Assembly: GCA_965275905.1 (NCBI GenBank)
Contig: CBDHYJ010000054.1
Span: 31,122 to 95,121 of the forward strand
DNA from: CBDAQD01 sp965275905
Lineage (GTDB): Bacteria > Pseudomonadota > Alphaproteobacteria > Rhizobiales > JAJFHC01
Direction: 5' to 3'
DNA length: 64,000 nucleotides
The notes below the pieces were generated by a model, which was not told the DNA's origin, made no database searches, and worked only from the letters and a program-made list of their open reading frames with translations. Below are positions 1 to 8,519 of this stretch, one piece after another (position 1 is the stretch's first letter; the number at the start of each line of letters is the position of its first letter). A program made the position numbers and the translations under genes.

Positions 1-484
1 TTCCCGCGATCAGACCGTCGGCCATCATGATGGCAACGCCGCCGAGGCCCGCCGCCATGCAGATCCAGGAGAGCGTGCTGACCTTCTCGCCCAGGAAGAC
101 GCGTGCGAGCAGGGCGGTGATGAACGGCGAGGCACTGAGGATAAAGACGGCGTTGGCGACGGTCGTCAGCAGCACCGAGAAGATATAGGCGATGAAGGCG
201 CTGCCGAGGCACACGGCGACGACGGCGCCGCGCAATCTGACCTTGGAGAAGCGGTTCAGGGCGTCACGGCCGTTGCGTGCGAGCATGAAAAGGAAAACGA
301 GCAGCGCGAACGAGATTGAGCGGTAGAACAGGATCTGCCAGCCGTCCGCACTCTCGACCAGCCGGACAAGGATGCCGACGGAGCTTCCGCACAGCGCGCC
401 GATCAGAACGCCGATCACGCCCGCGACATAGCCCGGCCGCAAGAAGCCGCCCGGTCCTGATCTGCCGATGGATTGCTGGGTCAC
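1..484 (-). CDS. EamA/DMT-family permease (N-terminal part, cut by window edge)
   Basis: I translated the minus strand by hand from a GTG at 484 and obtained about 161 residues with no stop before the window edge. The product has hydrophobic helices with short loops typical of the ten-helix drug/metabolite transporter (EamA) family: a first helix starting with GYVAGVIGVLIGALCG, and the end-of-repeat pattern of a helix followed by LGEKVS and another helix. It would be an inner-membrane exporter or importer of a small metabolite. A second GTG 15 bases upstream is an equally possible start and neither has a strong ribosome site. The C-terminal half lies outside the window. Confidence 0.8.
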   Translation of the reverse strand, partial: MTQQSIGRSGPGGFLRPGYVAGVIGVLIGALCGSSVGILVRLVESADGWQILFYRSISFALLVFLFMLARNGRDALNRFSKVRLRGAVVAVCLGSAFIAYIFSVLLTTVANAVFILSASPFITALLARVFLGEKVSTLSWICMAAGLGGVAIMMADGLIAG

Positions 485-581
485 GGTCGGGGCCTGCACA
501 CGTTGTTTTCGCTTTCATTCTTGTACGGAAATACCACTGACAGGGTCATGTCAGCAGTCGCTCACTCAGGCAATTGTGTCA

Positions 582-1589
582 TCACAGCCTGACCAGTTGT
601 TTGCCGAAATTGCCGCCAGCCAGCACGGAGATCAGGGCGGCCGGTGCGTTCTCCAGTCCGTCGACGATGCTCTCCCGGTAGACCAGCTTGCCTTCGCGCA
701 GCCATTCCGCCCCGACACGCCGCCATTCACGGCTGTGCTCCGAGCGGTCGTCCTGTATGAACCCCTCGATCCTCAAGCTCTTCTCCAGAACCGGCTTCAG
801 CGGCGGCCCGGCCACGTCGTCCGCAGTCTGATACTGCGCAATCAGCCCGCAAATGATCATCCGGCCCCGTTCGTTGAGTTGGCGGAATGCGGCATCCGAA
901 ACCGGCCCTCCGACATTCTCGAAATTGACATCGATGCCGTCCGGGCAATGCCGGTGCAACACGCCGTCGAGATCCGTTTCGGTCCGATAGTTGAAAGCGC
1001 CGTCGAAACCGAGCTCGTCGATGAGATAGGCGACCTTGTCGTCGCTGCCGGCGGAGCCGACGGCCCGGCATCCGAGGTTTTTCGCGATTTGCCCCACCGC
1101 GGAGCCGACCGCTCCCGAAGCAGCCGACACGAACACCGTTTCCCCTGGCTTCGGATCGGCAAGGCCCTTGAGGCCTGTCCACGCGGTCTGGCCCGGCATG
1201 CCGAGGATACCGAGATAGGCGGTTTCAGGGATGCCGTCCGTATCGATCTTCTCAAGGCTCGCCAGTTCGTCCGATCCGGACCGCGCCACCACCCGGTCTT
1301 GCCACGGCAGGAACCCCATGACCATGTCACCCGCGGCGAAATCCGGATTATTGGATGTGTTCACTTCGGCCACTGCGTGATTGGCGACCGGTGCCCCGAC
1401 AGCGAAGGGCGTCGTGTACCCCACGTCGTTGTCCATACGGTTTCGCAGGTATGGGTCGACGGAGAGATAGCGCAGCGAAAGCAGAACGTCGCCGTCGCCG
1501 GGGGGCTCGTCCGGCACGTCCCGGAATTCGAAATGCTCGGGCGTCAGGGTGCCGCCGGGACGGCTCTTGAGGCAAATGCTTCGGGGCAT
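582..1589 (-). CDS. NADP-dependent oxidoreductase, MDR family (CurA/prostaglandin-reductase-like)
   Basis: The 335-residue product is a zinc-independent medium-chain dehydrogenase/reductase. It opens with the family pattern RPGGTLTPEHFEFRDVP, has the conserved SVDPYLRNRM segment near residue 50 and the Rossmann glycine motif GAVGSAVGQIAKNLG near residue 155. These enzymes reduce the C=C bond of enones using NADPH (curcumin reductase CurA, prostaglandin reductases). No zinc-ligand cysteines are visible. The start lies only 6 bases after the stop of the asparaginase gene, so the two are probably co-transcribed. The natural substrate cannot be told from sequence. Confidence 0.9.
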   Translation of the reverse strand: MPRSICLKSRPGGTLTPEHFEFRDVPDEPPGDGDVLLSLRYLSVDPYLRNRMDNDVGYTTPFAVGAPVANHAVAEVNTSNNPDFAAGDMVMGFLPWQDRVVARSGSDELASLEKIDTDGIPETAYLGILGMPGQTAWTGLKGLADPKPGETVFVSAASGAVGSAVGQIAKNLGCRAVGSAGSDDKVAYLIDELGFDGAFNYRTETDLDGVLHRHCPDGIDVNFENVGGPVSDAAFRQLNERGRMIICGLIAQYQTADDVAGPPLKPVLEKSLRIEGFIQDDRSEHSREWRRVGAEWLREGKLVYRESIVDGLENAPAALISVLAGGNFGKQLVRL

Positions 1590-1595
1590 AGCGGT

Positions 1596-2618
1596 TCAGC
1601 CGTCCGTCAATTCGCCGCACAGGTTTTGTTGCAGAGAGCGCTCCAGGTCCACACGATCCAGTCCCAGCGCAAAGAGGGCATGCATCTTGGTGAATGCGGC
1701 CTCGGTCGTCATGTCGAAGCCGCTGAGCACGCCGGCATCGGCGAGCGCCGAGCCGGCGGCATATTTGCGCAGCGAGACCGTGCCTTCCTGACACTGGGAC
1801 ACGGCCACGATGACGACGCCGGAGGCGGTGGCCCGTTTCAGCGCGTCCAGAAAGCGCGCGTGTGCGGTGGGTGCGGTCCCGGAACCGTAGCAGCGCAGCA
1901 CGATCCCGCAGGCGCCCGCCCCGACGATACCGTCGATCATGGCGTCCTGGATGCCCGGAAACAGGCGCAGGACCCCGATCTCGCAGTCATGGTAGGCCGG
2001 CGGCCGCTCCGCCAGAATGCCGCCCTTCGGCCGCGCACCGTTGTGCCCGGCAAACCGGATCTCGGTGCCGATCTCGGCAAGCGCCGGGAAGTTCGGCGAG
2101 TCGAAGGCGTCGAGTTCCGTGGCCGTCACCTTGGTCGTGCGGTTGCCTCTGAGAATATAAGGCCCGAAGCACACGGCGACCTCGCCGATGCGGTCGGAGC
2201 CGATGGCCTGAAGGGCGCTCAGGAGATTGTGCTGGGCGTCGCTGCGCACCTCGCAGAGCGGGATCTGTGAGCCGGTCAGGATCACCGGCTTGTCGAGGTC
2301 GGCGAGCAGGAAGGAGAGGGCGGATGCCGTGTACGCCATCGTGTCGGTGCCGTGGATGACGACGAAGCCGTCGTACCGGTCGGCTGTCTCCCGGATCCGG
2401 TCGGCGAGATCGTACCAGTCCCGCGGGGTCGCGTTGGCGCTGTCCAGCGGCGTCGCGTATTGCACAAGATCGAATTCGGGCAGGGAGTCGTCGCCAAGCT
2501 CCGGCATGCGCTCGTGGACCAGGGCGTCAAGGTCAGGCGCCGGCGCATAGCCGTCGGCGGTCTGGCGCATGCCCAGCGTGCCGCCGGTATAGATGATGGA
2601 AACGCGCTTGCGGGACAT
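1596..2618 (-). CDS. ansA: Type I-like L-asparaginase
   Basis: The 340-residue protein hydrolyses L-asparagine to aspartate and ammonia in the cytoplasm. Both catalytic motifs are present and in register with the E. coli cytoplasmic enzyme AnsA: YTGGTLG with nucleophilic Thr14, HGTDT at 89-93 (Thr91, Asp92) and Lys163 in GNRTTKVTA. There is no signal peptide, which argues against the periplasmic type II form. The gene is first of a two-gene unit with the downstream MDR oxidoreductase. Together with the neighbouring Lrp regulator and ACC deaminase it makes this a region of amino-acid nitrogen release. Confidence 0.92.
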   Translation of the reverse strand: MSRKRVSIIYTGGTLGMRQTADGYAPAPDLDALVHERMPELGDDSLPEFDLVQYATPLDSANATPRDWYDLADRIRETADRYDGFVVIHGTDTMAYTASALSFLLADLDKPVILTGSQIPLCEVRSDAQHNLLSALQAIGSDRIGEVAVCFGPYILRGNRTTKVTATELDAFDSPNFPALAEIGTEIRFAGHNGARPKGGILAERPPAYHDCEIGVLRLFPGIQDAMIDGIVGAGACGIVLRCYGSGTAPTAHARFLDALKRATASGVVIVAVSQCQEGTVSLRKYAAGSALADAGVLSGFDMTTEAAFTKMHALFALGLDRVDLERSLQQNLCGELTDG

Positions 2619-2697
2619 GGCCGTTACCCCTGGTCGGAAGCCGTGACTGGTGGCGAGGCGTCACCTTGCATCAATATTTCCCGTGCTGGAAGACCGG

Positions 2698-3162
2698 TCA
2701 GAACTGCAGGGGCGCGTTGTCGGTCACTTCCTTCATGACGAAGAAGGTCCGGGTCTGGCGCACACCGGGCAGGGCGATCAGTTCCTCGCCGTGCAGCTTG
2801 TTGAAGTCCGCGATATCGCGCACCCGGATTTTCAGGAAATAGTCGAAGTCTCCGGCGACCAGGTGGCAGTCGAGGATGAAGTCGAGCTTCGAGGCTGCGG
2901 CTTCGAAGGCGCGGAAGCTTTCGGGCGTGGACCGGTCGAGCACCACGCCGACCACCACAAGCGCGCCGCGGTCCACCTTCTGTGGCGCGATATGCGCGCG
3001 GACCGACGCGATGTATCCCTCATCGAACAGGCGCTGAGTCCGGCGGTGACAGGTCGCCGGGCTGACATTCACCAGGTCCGCCAGTTCCGCGTTTGTCAGC
3101 CGTCCGTTGGCCTGCAGGCGCTTCAGGATATTGCGGTCGATCCGGTCCAGATCATTGGTCAT
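2698..3162 (-). CDS. acdR: Lrp/AsnC-family regulator, probable regulator of ACC deaminase
   Basis: The 154-residue protein starts at ATG 3162, which follows a GGAAGA ribosome site at good spacing; an open frame continues upstream to 3318 but has no comparable signal. An N-terminal AsnC-type helix-turn-helix (IDRNILKRLQANGRLTNAEL, then LVNVSPATCHRRTQRL) is followed by the ligand-binding RAM domain. The gene diverges from acdS across 161 bases. In many proteobacteria ACC deaminase is controlled by a divergent Lrp-type protein, AcdR, so this assignment rests on family plus position. Confidence 0.88.
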   Translation of the reverse strand: MTNDLDRIDRNILKRLQANGRLTNAELADLVNVSPATCHRRTQRLFDEGYIASVRAHIAPQKVDRGALVVVGVVLDRSTPESFRAFEAAASKLDFILDCHLVAGDFDYFLKIRVRDIADFNKLHGEELIALPGVRQTRTFFVMKEVTDNAPLQF

Positions 3163-3187
3163 GAAAGAATCTTCCAATTTGTGGTTA

Positions 3188-3224
3188 TGAATTCGAAGAT
3201 GAAGGCAGTCAGGTCGAGAATTCA
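3188..3224. promoter_or_regulatory. Candidate Lrp/AcdR operator (inverted TGAATTC/GAATTCA)
   Basis: In the acdR-acdS divergent intergenic region TGAATTC occurs at 3188-3194 and its complement GAATTCA at 3218-3224, separated by 23 bases, about three helical turns centre to centre. The surroundings are AT-richer than the flanking genes. Placement and symmetry fit an Lrp-type operator, but GAATTC is itself palindromic and the match is short, so this is a hypothesis. Confidence 0.3.
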
Positions 3225-3323
3225 CATTATCAGAGTCAATTATTCGCGTCAGTTCGAGAGCACCTTTCAGGACCGTTTTGCTAGCCTGACGGCAATTCCG
3301 GCTGATCAGGAAAGGCAACGGAC

Positions 3324-4340
3324 ATGAACCTCGACAAGTTTGAGCGCTATCCGCTCACCTTCGGACCCACGCATATCGAGTTTCTGCCGCGCATGACCGA
3401 AGCGCTCGGCGGCAAGGTCGAGATCTACGCCAAGCGCGACGACTGCAACTCGGGTCTGGCCATGGGCGGCAACAAGCTGCGCAAGCTGGAGTACATCGTG
3501 CCCGATGCGCTGGCGTCGAACGCGGACACGCTGGTTTCGATCGGCGGTGTGCAGTCGAACCATACCCGCATGGTTGCGGCGACGGCGGCCAAGATCGGCA
3601 TGAAGTGCGTCGTCGTCCAGGAAAGCTGGGTGCCCCATGACGACGCGGTCTACGACCGGGTCGGCAACATCCTGCTCACCCGCCTCATGGGCGCCGACAG
3701 CCGCATCGTCGAGGACGGCTTCGACATCGGCATCCGTCAGAGCTGGGAGGACGCCATGCAGTCCGTGCGCGACGCGGGCGGCAAGCCCTACGGCATTCCG
3801 GCGGGCGCATCGGTCCACAAGTACGGCGGGCTGGGTTATGTCGGTTTCGCCGAGGAGGTGCGCGCCCAGGAGGCCGAACTCGGCTTCAGTTTCGATTACA
3901 TCATCGTCTGCGTCGTGACCGGATCGACGCAGGCCGGCATGATCGTCGGCTTCGCTGCGGATGACCGCGCCGGCCGGGTCATCGGTATCGACGCATCGGG
4001 CACGCTCGAGCAGACCCGGGCACAGGTCCGCGAGATCGTCGACAACACGGCGGAGCTTGTGGAACTGGGCCGTACCGTGCGCGACGAAGAGATCGTCATC
4101 AACCCGGACTATGCCTATCCGGCCTACGGCGTCCCGAGCAACGAGACCAACGAGGCGATCCGGTTCGCCGCCCGGACCGAGGCCATGATCACCGACCCTG
4201 TCTACGAGGGCAAATCCATGCAGGGCATGATCGATCTGGTGAACAAGGGCTTCTTCCCGGTGGGTTCGAAAGTGCTATATGCCCATCTTGGCGGAGCCCC
4301 GGCACTGAACGGATACAGCTACACCTACCGCAACGGCTGA
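3324..4340 (+). CDS. acdS: 1-aminocyclopropane-1-carboxylate (ACC) deaminase
   Basis: The PLP enzyme opens the cyclopropane ring of ACC, the plant ethylene precursor, giving 2-oxobutyrate and ammonia. The protein has 338 residues, the same length as characterised Pseudomonas AcdS. All diagnostic residues are in register: PLP Lys51 (GGNKLRKLEY), Ser78 (GVQSNH), Tyr294-Glu295 (DPVYEGK) and Leu322 (AHLGGAPAL). The Glu295/Leu322 pair is what separates true ACC deaminases from D-cysteine desulfhydrase relatives. A GGAAAGG ribosome site precedes ATG 3324. It is divergent from acdR and followed after 74 bases by a 2-oxoacid dehydrogenase E1 that could use its product. Confidence 0.95.
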   Translation: MNLDKFERYPLTFGPTHIEFLPRMTEALGGKVEIYAKRDDCNSGLAMGGNKLRKLEYIVPDALASNADTLVSIGGVQSNHTRMVAATAAKIGMKCVVVQESWVPHDDAVYDRVGNILLTRLMGADSRIVEDGFDIGIRQSWEDAMQSVRDAGGKPYGIPAGASVHKYGGLGYVGFAEEVRAQEAELGFSFDYIIVCVVTGSTQAGMIVGFAADDRAGRVIGIDASGTLEQTRAQVREIVDNTAELVELGRTVRDEEIVINPDYAYPAYGVPSNETNEAIRFAARTEAMITDPVYEGKSMQGMIDLVNKGFFPVGSKVLYAHLGGAPALNGYSYTYRNG

Positions 4341-4414
4341 AGGCGACGCGCTCAAAGGTCTTGGCTCCGCGCACCGTGGGGCTTATTCAGGAGCGGTCTA
4401 CCGCGGAGTGGTCC

Positions 4415-6805
4415 ATGTCGAGCGAGCTTCAACATCTCAAGACCATCGAGCAGCGGCTGCTGTGGCTGTCGCACTGGATGATCCACAACGCCAACAACCT
4501 GCGCGACAAGGAAGACGGGCTGAAGGTGGGCGGACACCAGGCCTCGTCGGCGTCCATGGTGTCGATCATGACAGCGCTCTACTTCTCCGTGCTGCGCCCT
4601 GAAGACCGCGTCGCCGTGAAGCCTCATGCCTCGCCTGTGTTCCATGCTATCCAGTATCTCATGGGCAATCAGGACCTGGACCGCATGAAGAACTTCCGCG
4701 GTTACGGGGGCGTTCAGTCCTATCCGTCCCGCACCAAGGACGTCGACGACGTCGACTTCTCGACCGGCTCGGTCGGCCTCGGCGTCGCCATCACCGCCTT
4801 CGCGTCCATCGTCCAGGACTACATCAAGGCCAAGGACTGGGGCAGCGATCTCGACCTCGGCCGCATGATCGCGCTCGTCGGCGATGCCGAGCTTGACGAG
4901 GGCAATATCTACGAATGCCTGCAGGAAGGCTGGAAGCACGACCTGCGCAACTGCTGGTGGATCATCGACTACAACCGCCAGTCCCTCGACGGCGTCGTCC
5001 GCGAGGGCCTGTGGCAGCGCATCGAGGCCTCGTTCCGGGCCTTCGGCTGGGACGTCGTGCTGATGAAATACGGCGTCCTCCAGCGCGCGGCCTTCGAGGA
5101 GCCGGGCGGGGAAAAACTGAGGGCCTGGATCGACGCCTGCCCGAACCAGCTCTATTCCGCGCTGACCTATCAGGGCGGTGCCGTCTGGCGCAGACGCCTG
5201 ATGGACGATCTGGGCGACCAGGGCGACGTGACCGCGCTGCTGGACCGGCGCTCCGACGATGAACTGGCGGCCCTGATGGAAAACCTCGGCGGCAACTGCG
5301 TCGAGACCCTGGTCGAGGCTTTCGAGGCGATCGATCATGACCGGCCGGTCTGTTTCCTGGCCTACACGATCAAGGGATGGGGCACGCCGCTCGCCGGCCA
5401 CAAGGACAACCATGCGGGTCTGATGAACCGGCAGCAGATGGACGAGTGGCAGCAGCACATGGGTGTGCCTGTGGGTCAGGAGTGGGAGCCGTTCGCCACG
5501 GTCGGGGACGAGGCCGGCTTGCGCGCCTTTCTTGGCGACGTGCCGTTCTTCGCGAAGGGCACGCGCCGCTTCACCGACCGCGCCATGCCGTCGCCGCATG
5601 TCGATCTGCCGGCGGACCGGGAGGTCTCGACCCAGATGGGTTTCGGCAGGATTCTCGACGCCATTTCGCGCGAGGACAGCGACCTGGCAGCGCGCATCGT
5701 CACCACATCGCCCGACGTCACCGTCTCGACCAATCTCGGGCCCTGGGTCAACCGCCGCGGCCTGTTCGCCAGGAATGAGCTTGAAGACACGTTCCAGAGC
5801 GAGCGCATCCCGTCGACCCAGAAATGGACCTTCCGCCCGGACGGTCAGCACATCGAGCTCGGCATTGCGGAGATGAACCTGTTCCTGCTGCTGGGCGCAG
5901 CGGGCCTGTCGCATTCCCTGTTCGGCAAGCGGTTGCTGCCGGTCGGCACGGTCTACGATCCGTTCGTCGCCCGCGGCCTCGATGCCCTCAACTACGCCTG
6001 CTACCAGGACGCGCGCTTCATGATCGTCGGCACGCCGTCGGGCGTGACACTGGCGCCGGAAGGCGGCGCGCACCAGTCCATCGGTGCGCCGCTCATCGGT
6101 ATGAGCCAGGACGGTCTGGCGTCGTTCGAGCCGGCCTATCTCGACGAGCTTGCCGTCATCATGCAATGGGCCTTCGACTACATGCAGCGCGACGGCGAGG
6201 GCGATCCGGACGAGCGCACCTGGCTGCGCGACGAGACCGGCGGTTCGGTCTACCTGAGGCTCTCGACCAGACCGCTGGAGCAGCCGGCCAAGCGTCTCGA
6301 CGATAGTTTCCGGCAGGGCACGATCGACGGCGCCTACTGGTGGCGCGAGCCGGGTCCGAACTGCGACCTCGTGATAGCCTATCAGGGCGCCGTCGCGCCC
6401 GAGGCCATTGGCGCCGCCGGCATTCTCGCCGAGCACCGGCGCGATATCGGCGTGCTGGCCGTGACCTCCGCCGACCGCCTGAACGCGGGGTGGACGGCGG
6501 CCCAGCGTGACCGCGCACGCGGCAACCGCAAGGCGGCAAGCCACGTCGAGCGGCTGTTCTCACGCCTGCCGCGCCACTGCGTGGTGCTCACCGTGGTCGA
6601 CGGCCATCCCGCCACGCTGTCATGGCTTGGCGCAGTCGCCGGCCACAAGACGGTACCGCTCGGCGTCGAGCACTTCGGCCAGACCGGCACGATCCAGGAT
6701 CTCTACCGCCATCACGGCATCGACCGGGACGGCATTGTCGATCAGGCGCAGGGCGCGCTGCCGACGGTCAAGGAGATGGCGCGCGCCGTCAGGGCGGCGG
6801 ATTAG
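4415..6805 (+). CDS. Homodimeric 2-oxoacid dehydrogenase E1 / transketolase-like (AceE/MdeB-like)
   Basis: This 796-residue thiamine-diphosphate enzyme has the single-chain architecture of AceE-type pyruvate dehydrogenase E1. The TPP/Mg motif is seen as GDAELDEGN at 156-164 with DYNRQ at 185-189, and the pyrimidine domain contributes ELGIAEMN. It is shorter than E. coli AceE (about 890). ATG 4415 is chosen because GGAG lies 7 bases upstream; the longer frame begins with TTG. The closest functional analogy I know is MdeB of Pseudomonas putida, an AceE homologue with 2-oxobutyrate preference encoded beside methionine gamma-lyase and an Lrp-type regulator. Position after acdS suggests oxidative use of 2-oxobutyrate. 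No E2 or E3 gene is nearby. Confidence 0.85.
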   Translation: MSSELQHLKTIEQRLLWLSHWMIHNANNLRDKEDGLKVGGHQASSASMVSIMTALYFSVLRPEDRVAVKPHASPVFHAIQYLMGNQDLDRMKNFRGYGGVQSYPSRTKDVDDVDFSTGSVGLGVAITAFASIVQDYIKAKDWGSDLDLGRMIALVGDAELDEGNIYECLQEGWKHDLRNCWWIIDYNRQSLDGVVREGLWQRIEASFRAFGWDVVLMKYGVLQRAAFEEPGGEKLRAWIDACPNQLYSALTYQGGAVWRRRLMDDLGDQGDVTALLDRRSDDELAALMENLGGNCVETLVEAFEAIDHDRPVCFLAYTIKGWGTPLAGHKDNHAGLMNRQQMDEWQQHMGVPVGQEWEPFATVGDEAGLRAFLGDVPFFAKGTRRFTDRAMPSPHVDLPADREVSTQMGFGRILDAISREDSDLAARIVTTSPDVTVSTNLGPWVNRRGLFARNELEDTFQSERIPSTQKWTFRPDGQHIELGIAEMNLFLLLGAAGLSHSLFGKRLLPVGTVYDPFVARGLDALNYACYQDARFMIVGTPSGVTLAPEGGAHQSIGAPLIGMSQDGLASFEPAYLDELAVIMQWAFDYMQRDGEGDPDERTWLRDETGGSVYLRLSTRPLEQPAKRLDDSFRQGTIDGAYWWREPGPNCDLVIAYQGAVAPEAIGAAGILAEHRRDIGVLAVTSADRLNAGWTAAQRDRARGNRKAASHVERLFSRLPRHCVVLTVVDGHPATLSWLGAVAGHKTVPLGVEHFGQTGTIQDLYRHHGIDRDGIVDQAQGALPTVKEMARAVRAAD

Positions 6806-6836
6806 CGGTGCGCCGGCAGCAGTGGGCAGGACAGCG

Positions 6837-7145
6837 ATGATACAGGTCATCTACCGCTGGCGGGTCGCCCCGGAAAACCGGGAAGCGTTCCTCGCCGCCT
6901 GGGAACGGACGACGGTCGCCATCCGCGAAACGACAGAGGGCGCGCGGGGCAGCTTCTGCGTTGTCGGTGTCGACGATCCGTCGATCATTCTCACCATCGC
7001 CAAATGGGACCGGCTGGATCAGTGGCGTGCCTTCGTTGCGGAAGCGAAGACGACGGCGATGAAGGAGATGCACGCGCTCGGGATCCAGGTCTCCCACGAA
7101 GCCTTCGAACAGGCTGGCGACTTTACCGTCCTCACTAAATCGTGA
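6837..7145 (+). CDS. Antibiotic-biosynthesis-monooxygenase (ABM) domain protein
   Basis: The 102-residue product is a single dimeric alpha/beta-barrel ABM domain: it begins MIQVIYRWRVAPENREAFLAA and ends with a beta strand after VSHEAFEQAGDFTV. ABM proteins range from heme-degrading and quinol monooxygenases to proteins of unknown function. No heme-ligating residue pattern is convincing here. It starts 31 bases after the E1 gene and is probably in the same transcript. Role in the ACC module is unknown. Confidence 0.8.
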   Translation: MIQVIYRWRVAPENREAFLAAWERTTVAIRETTEGARGSFCVVGVDDPSIILTIAKWDRLDQWRAFVAEAKTTAMKEMHALGIQVSHEAFEQAGDFTVLTKS

Positions 7146-7218
7146 ACGCGGCGTGATCGAATTCGCCACTACCTTTCAGGAGCCTGTGTAATTGGGTGCA
7201 AACAGGGAGAAAATCAGA

Positions 7219-7827
7219 ATGCAGATGCCGAAAATCCGGAAAACCCTGGGCGCGGCGGCGCTCGTCGTTGGAATGGCCCTGCCGGTCTCGTCCGCGCTGG
7301 CCGCGGAAACCTACTGGACCGATCAGGGGCACACGGAAGTGCGCTTCGGCTGGAGCCATGCCGGCGTGTCGATCCAGCACGGCGAATTCACCAAGGCGAA
7401 GGGCAAGCTCAGCCTTGATCCGGACAATGTGGAGAAGTCTTCAATCGAGGTCACGATCGATGCGACAAGCGTGTCGACCGGATTCGAAGCCCTCGACAAG
7501 CATCTCAAGAGCAAGGATTTCCTTGAGGTCGAGACCTATCCGACCATCACGTTCAAGAGCACGTCGGTGAAGAAGACCGGCGATGACACGGCAGACGTGA
7601 CCGGCGACCTCACGATCCACGGCGTTACCCAGCCGGTGACGCTGAAGACCAAGCTGACCCACCGCGGACCGCACCCGGTGGCGAAATTCATCGACTACTA
7701 CAAGGGCAACTGGGTCGCCTTTTCCGCGACCGCCGAGATTGATCATCAGGCATTCAAGGTCGGTTCGTTCTCGACCGGGCCGATTTCGATCATGATCTCT
7801 ACGGAACTCAAAGACCGCGAGAACTGA
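7219..7827 (+). CDS. YceI-family periplasmic lipid-binding protein
   Basis: The 202-residue protein has an N-terminal signal peptide (basic start, hydrophobic core, probable cleavage after SSALA) and then a full YceI lipocalin-like beta barrel, with the hallmark TDQGHTEVRFGWSHAGVS near the mature start and DLTIHGVTQPVTLKTKL in the C-terminal half. Family members bind polyisoprenoid lipids such as ubiquinone in the periplasm. ATG 7219 is preferred because a GGGAGA ribosome site precedes it. It stands alone and converges on the DUF1989 gene across a hairpin. Confidence 0.9.
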   Translation: MQMPKIRKTLGAAALVVGMALPVSSALAAETYWTDQGHTEVRFGWSHAGVSIQHGEFTKAKGKLSLDPDNVEKSSIEVTIDATSVSTGFEALDKHLKSKDFLEVETYPTITFKSTSVKKTGDDTADVTGDLTIHGVTQPVTLKTKLTHRGPHPVAKFIDYYKGNWVAFSATAEIDHQAFKVGSFSTGPISIMISTELKDREN

Positions 7828-7847
7828 CAGGTCCTCGCAGTTGACGG

Positions 7848-7873
7848 CCGGTGGGCGCTGCGGGGCCCGCCGG
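7848..7873. terminator. GC-rich hairpin between convergent yceI and DUF1989 genes
   Basis: CCGGTGGGC (7848-7856) pairs with GCCCGCCGG (7865-7873) through nine pairs including one G-U, leaving an 8-base loop. It lies between the two convergent stop codons and could end transcripts from both sides. No T-run follows on either strand, so it may act as a factor-dependent pause or RNA 3'-end stabiliser. Confidence 0.4.
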
Positions 7874-7886
7874 ATCGTTACCGTGT

Positions 7887-8492
7887 CTAGATCGCGGCCA
7901 CGATCTCATAGTGCACTTCGGTCGGTACGCAGTTTTCGCCGTTGACCGGCAGGATGTCCTGCGGACAGGTCGACATGGCGACCACGCAATCCATGTGCGC
8001 GCGCAGCACCACGTAGTCGCCGGGCTTGGACTTGGGCGCATCGAATGACAGGCCGCCTTCCGCCGTCCAAGGGATATTCATGAACACATTGAGCGGTGAC
8101 GGGGTTTCGGGAACCTCGAAACCGAGCTCCTTCATGCCGGCCGCAAGATTGTCCGTGCAGTTGTCGTGATACTCGGTGCAGCCGAGCAGGCCGTAGCGGT
8201 AGTTGTCGCAGGCCGCCATGAGCGTGTCATGGATGCCGGGCGACGTGTCCTCTTCAAGCGTCAGGATGGCGCGGCGCCGGTTGGTGTAGAGCGGCTCGCC
8301 CAGCACCGGCATCATCTGCGTGAGCGTCGCACGCGTGTGCTCCATGGACATGAACTCTGTGATGTCCGGCAGGGCGAAGGCCCAGGTGTCGACCACCTGC
8401 GAGCCGTGCGTGTTGATGATCCTGATGGCTTCGCCCGAGGCCAGTTTTGCCGCCTTGCCGCGCCGCGCGGGCACGGTGAATTGCTCACTCAT
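7887..8492 (-). CDS. DUF1989 (urea carboxylase-associated family) protein
   Basis: The 201-residue protein matches the DUF1989 family: RRGKAAKLASGEAIRIINTHGSQVVDTWAF at the N-terminus (read as separate blocks GKAAKL and VVDTWAF), a central CTEYHDNC segment, and the near-C-terminal DYVVLRAHMDCVVAMSTCPQD. Members occur as paired urea-carboxylase-associated proteins, and the family includes enzymes of guanidine/carboxyguanidine metabolism. His and Cys residues in YHDNC and AMSTCPQ could bind metal. No urea carboxylase or allophanate hydrolase gene lies in this window, so the role here is open. The next gene on the strand starts upstream, 27 bases away. Confidence 0.85.
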   Translation of the reverse strand: MSEQFTVPARRGKAAKLASGEAIRIINTHGSQVVDTWAFALPDITEFMSMEHTRATLTQMMPVLGEPLYTNRRRAILTLEEDTSPGIHDTLMAACDNYRYGLLGCTEYHDNCTDNLAAGMKELGFEVPETPSPLNVFMNIPWTAEGGLSFDAPKSKPGDYVVLRAHMDCVVAMSTCPQDILPVNGENCVPTEVHYEIVAAI

Positions 8493-8519
8493 TGTTCACT
8501 CCCTCGCCGGAATTGGCCG

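Noticed and set aside
468..2270. 600-codon plus-strand open frame over the oxidoreductase and asparaginase genes
   Set aside because: It is a mirror of two well-supported minus-strand genes; its translation has no family features and is rich in Arg/Gly/His as expected for an antisense frame in GC-rich DNA.
4352..6544. 730-codon minus-strand open frame opposite the E1 gene
   Set aside because: The E1 gene on the plus strand has all TPP motifs; the antisense frame has none and begins and ends arbitrarily.
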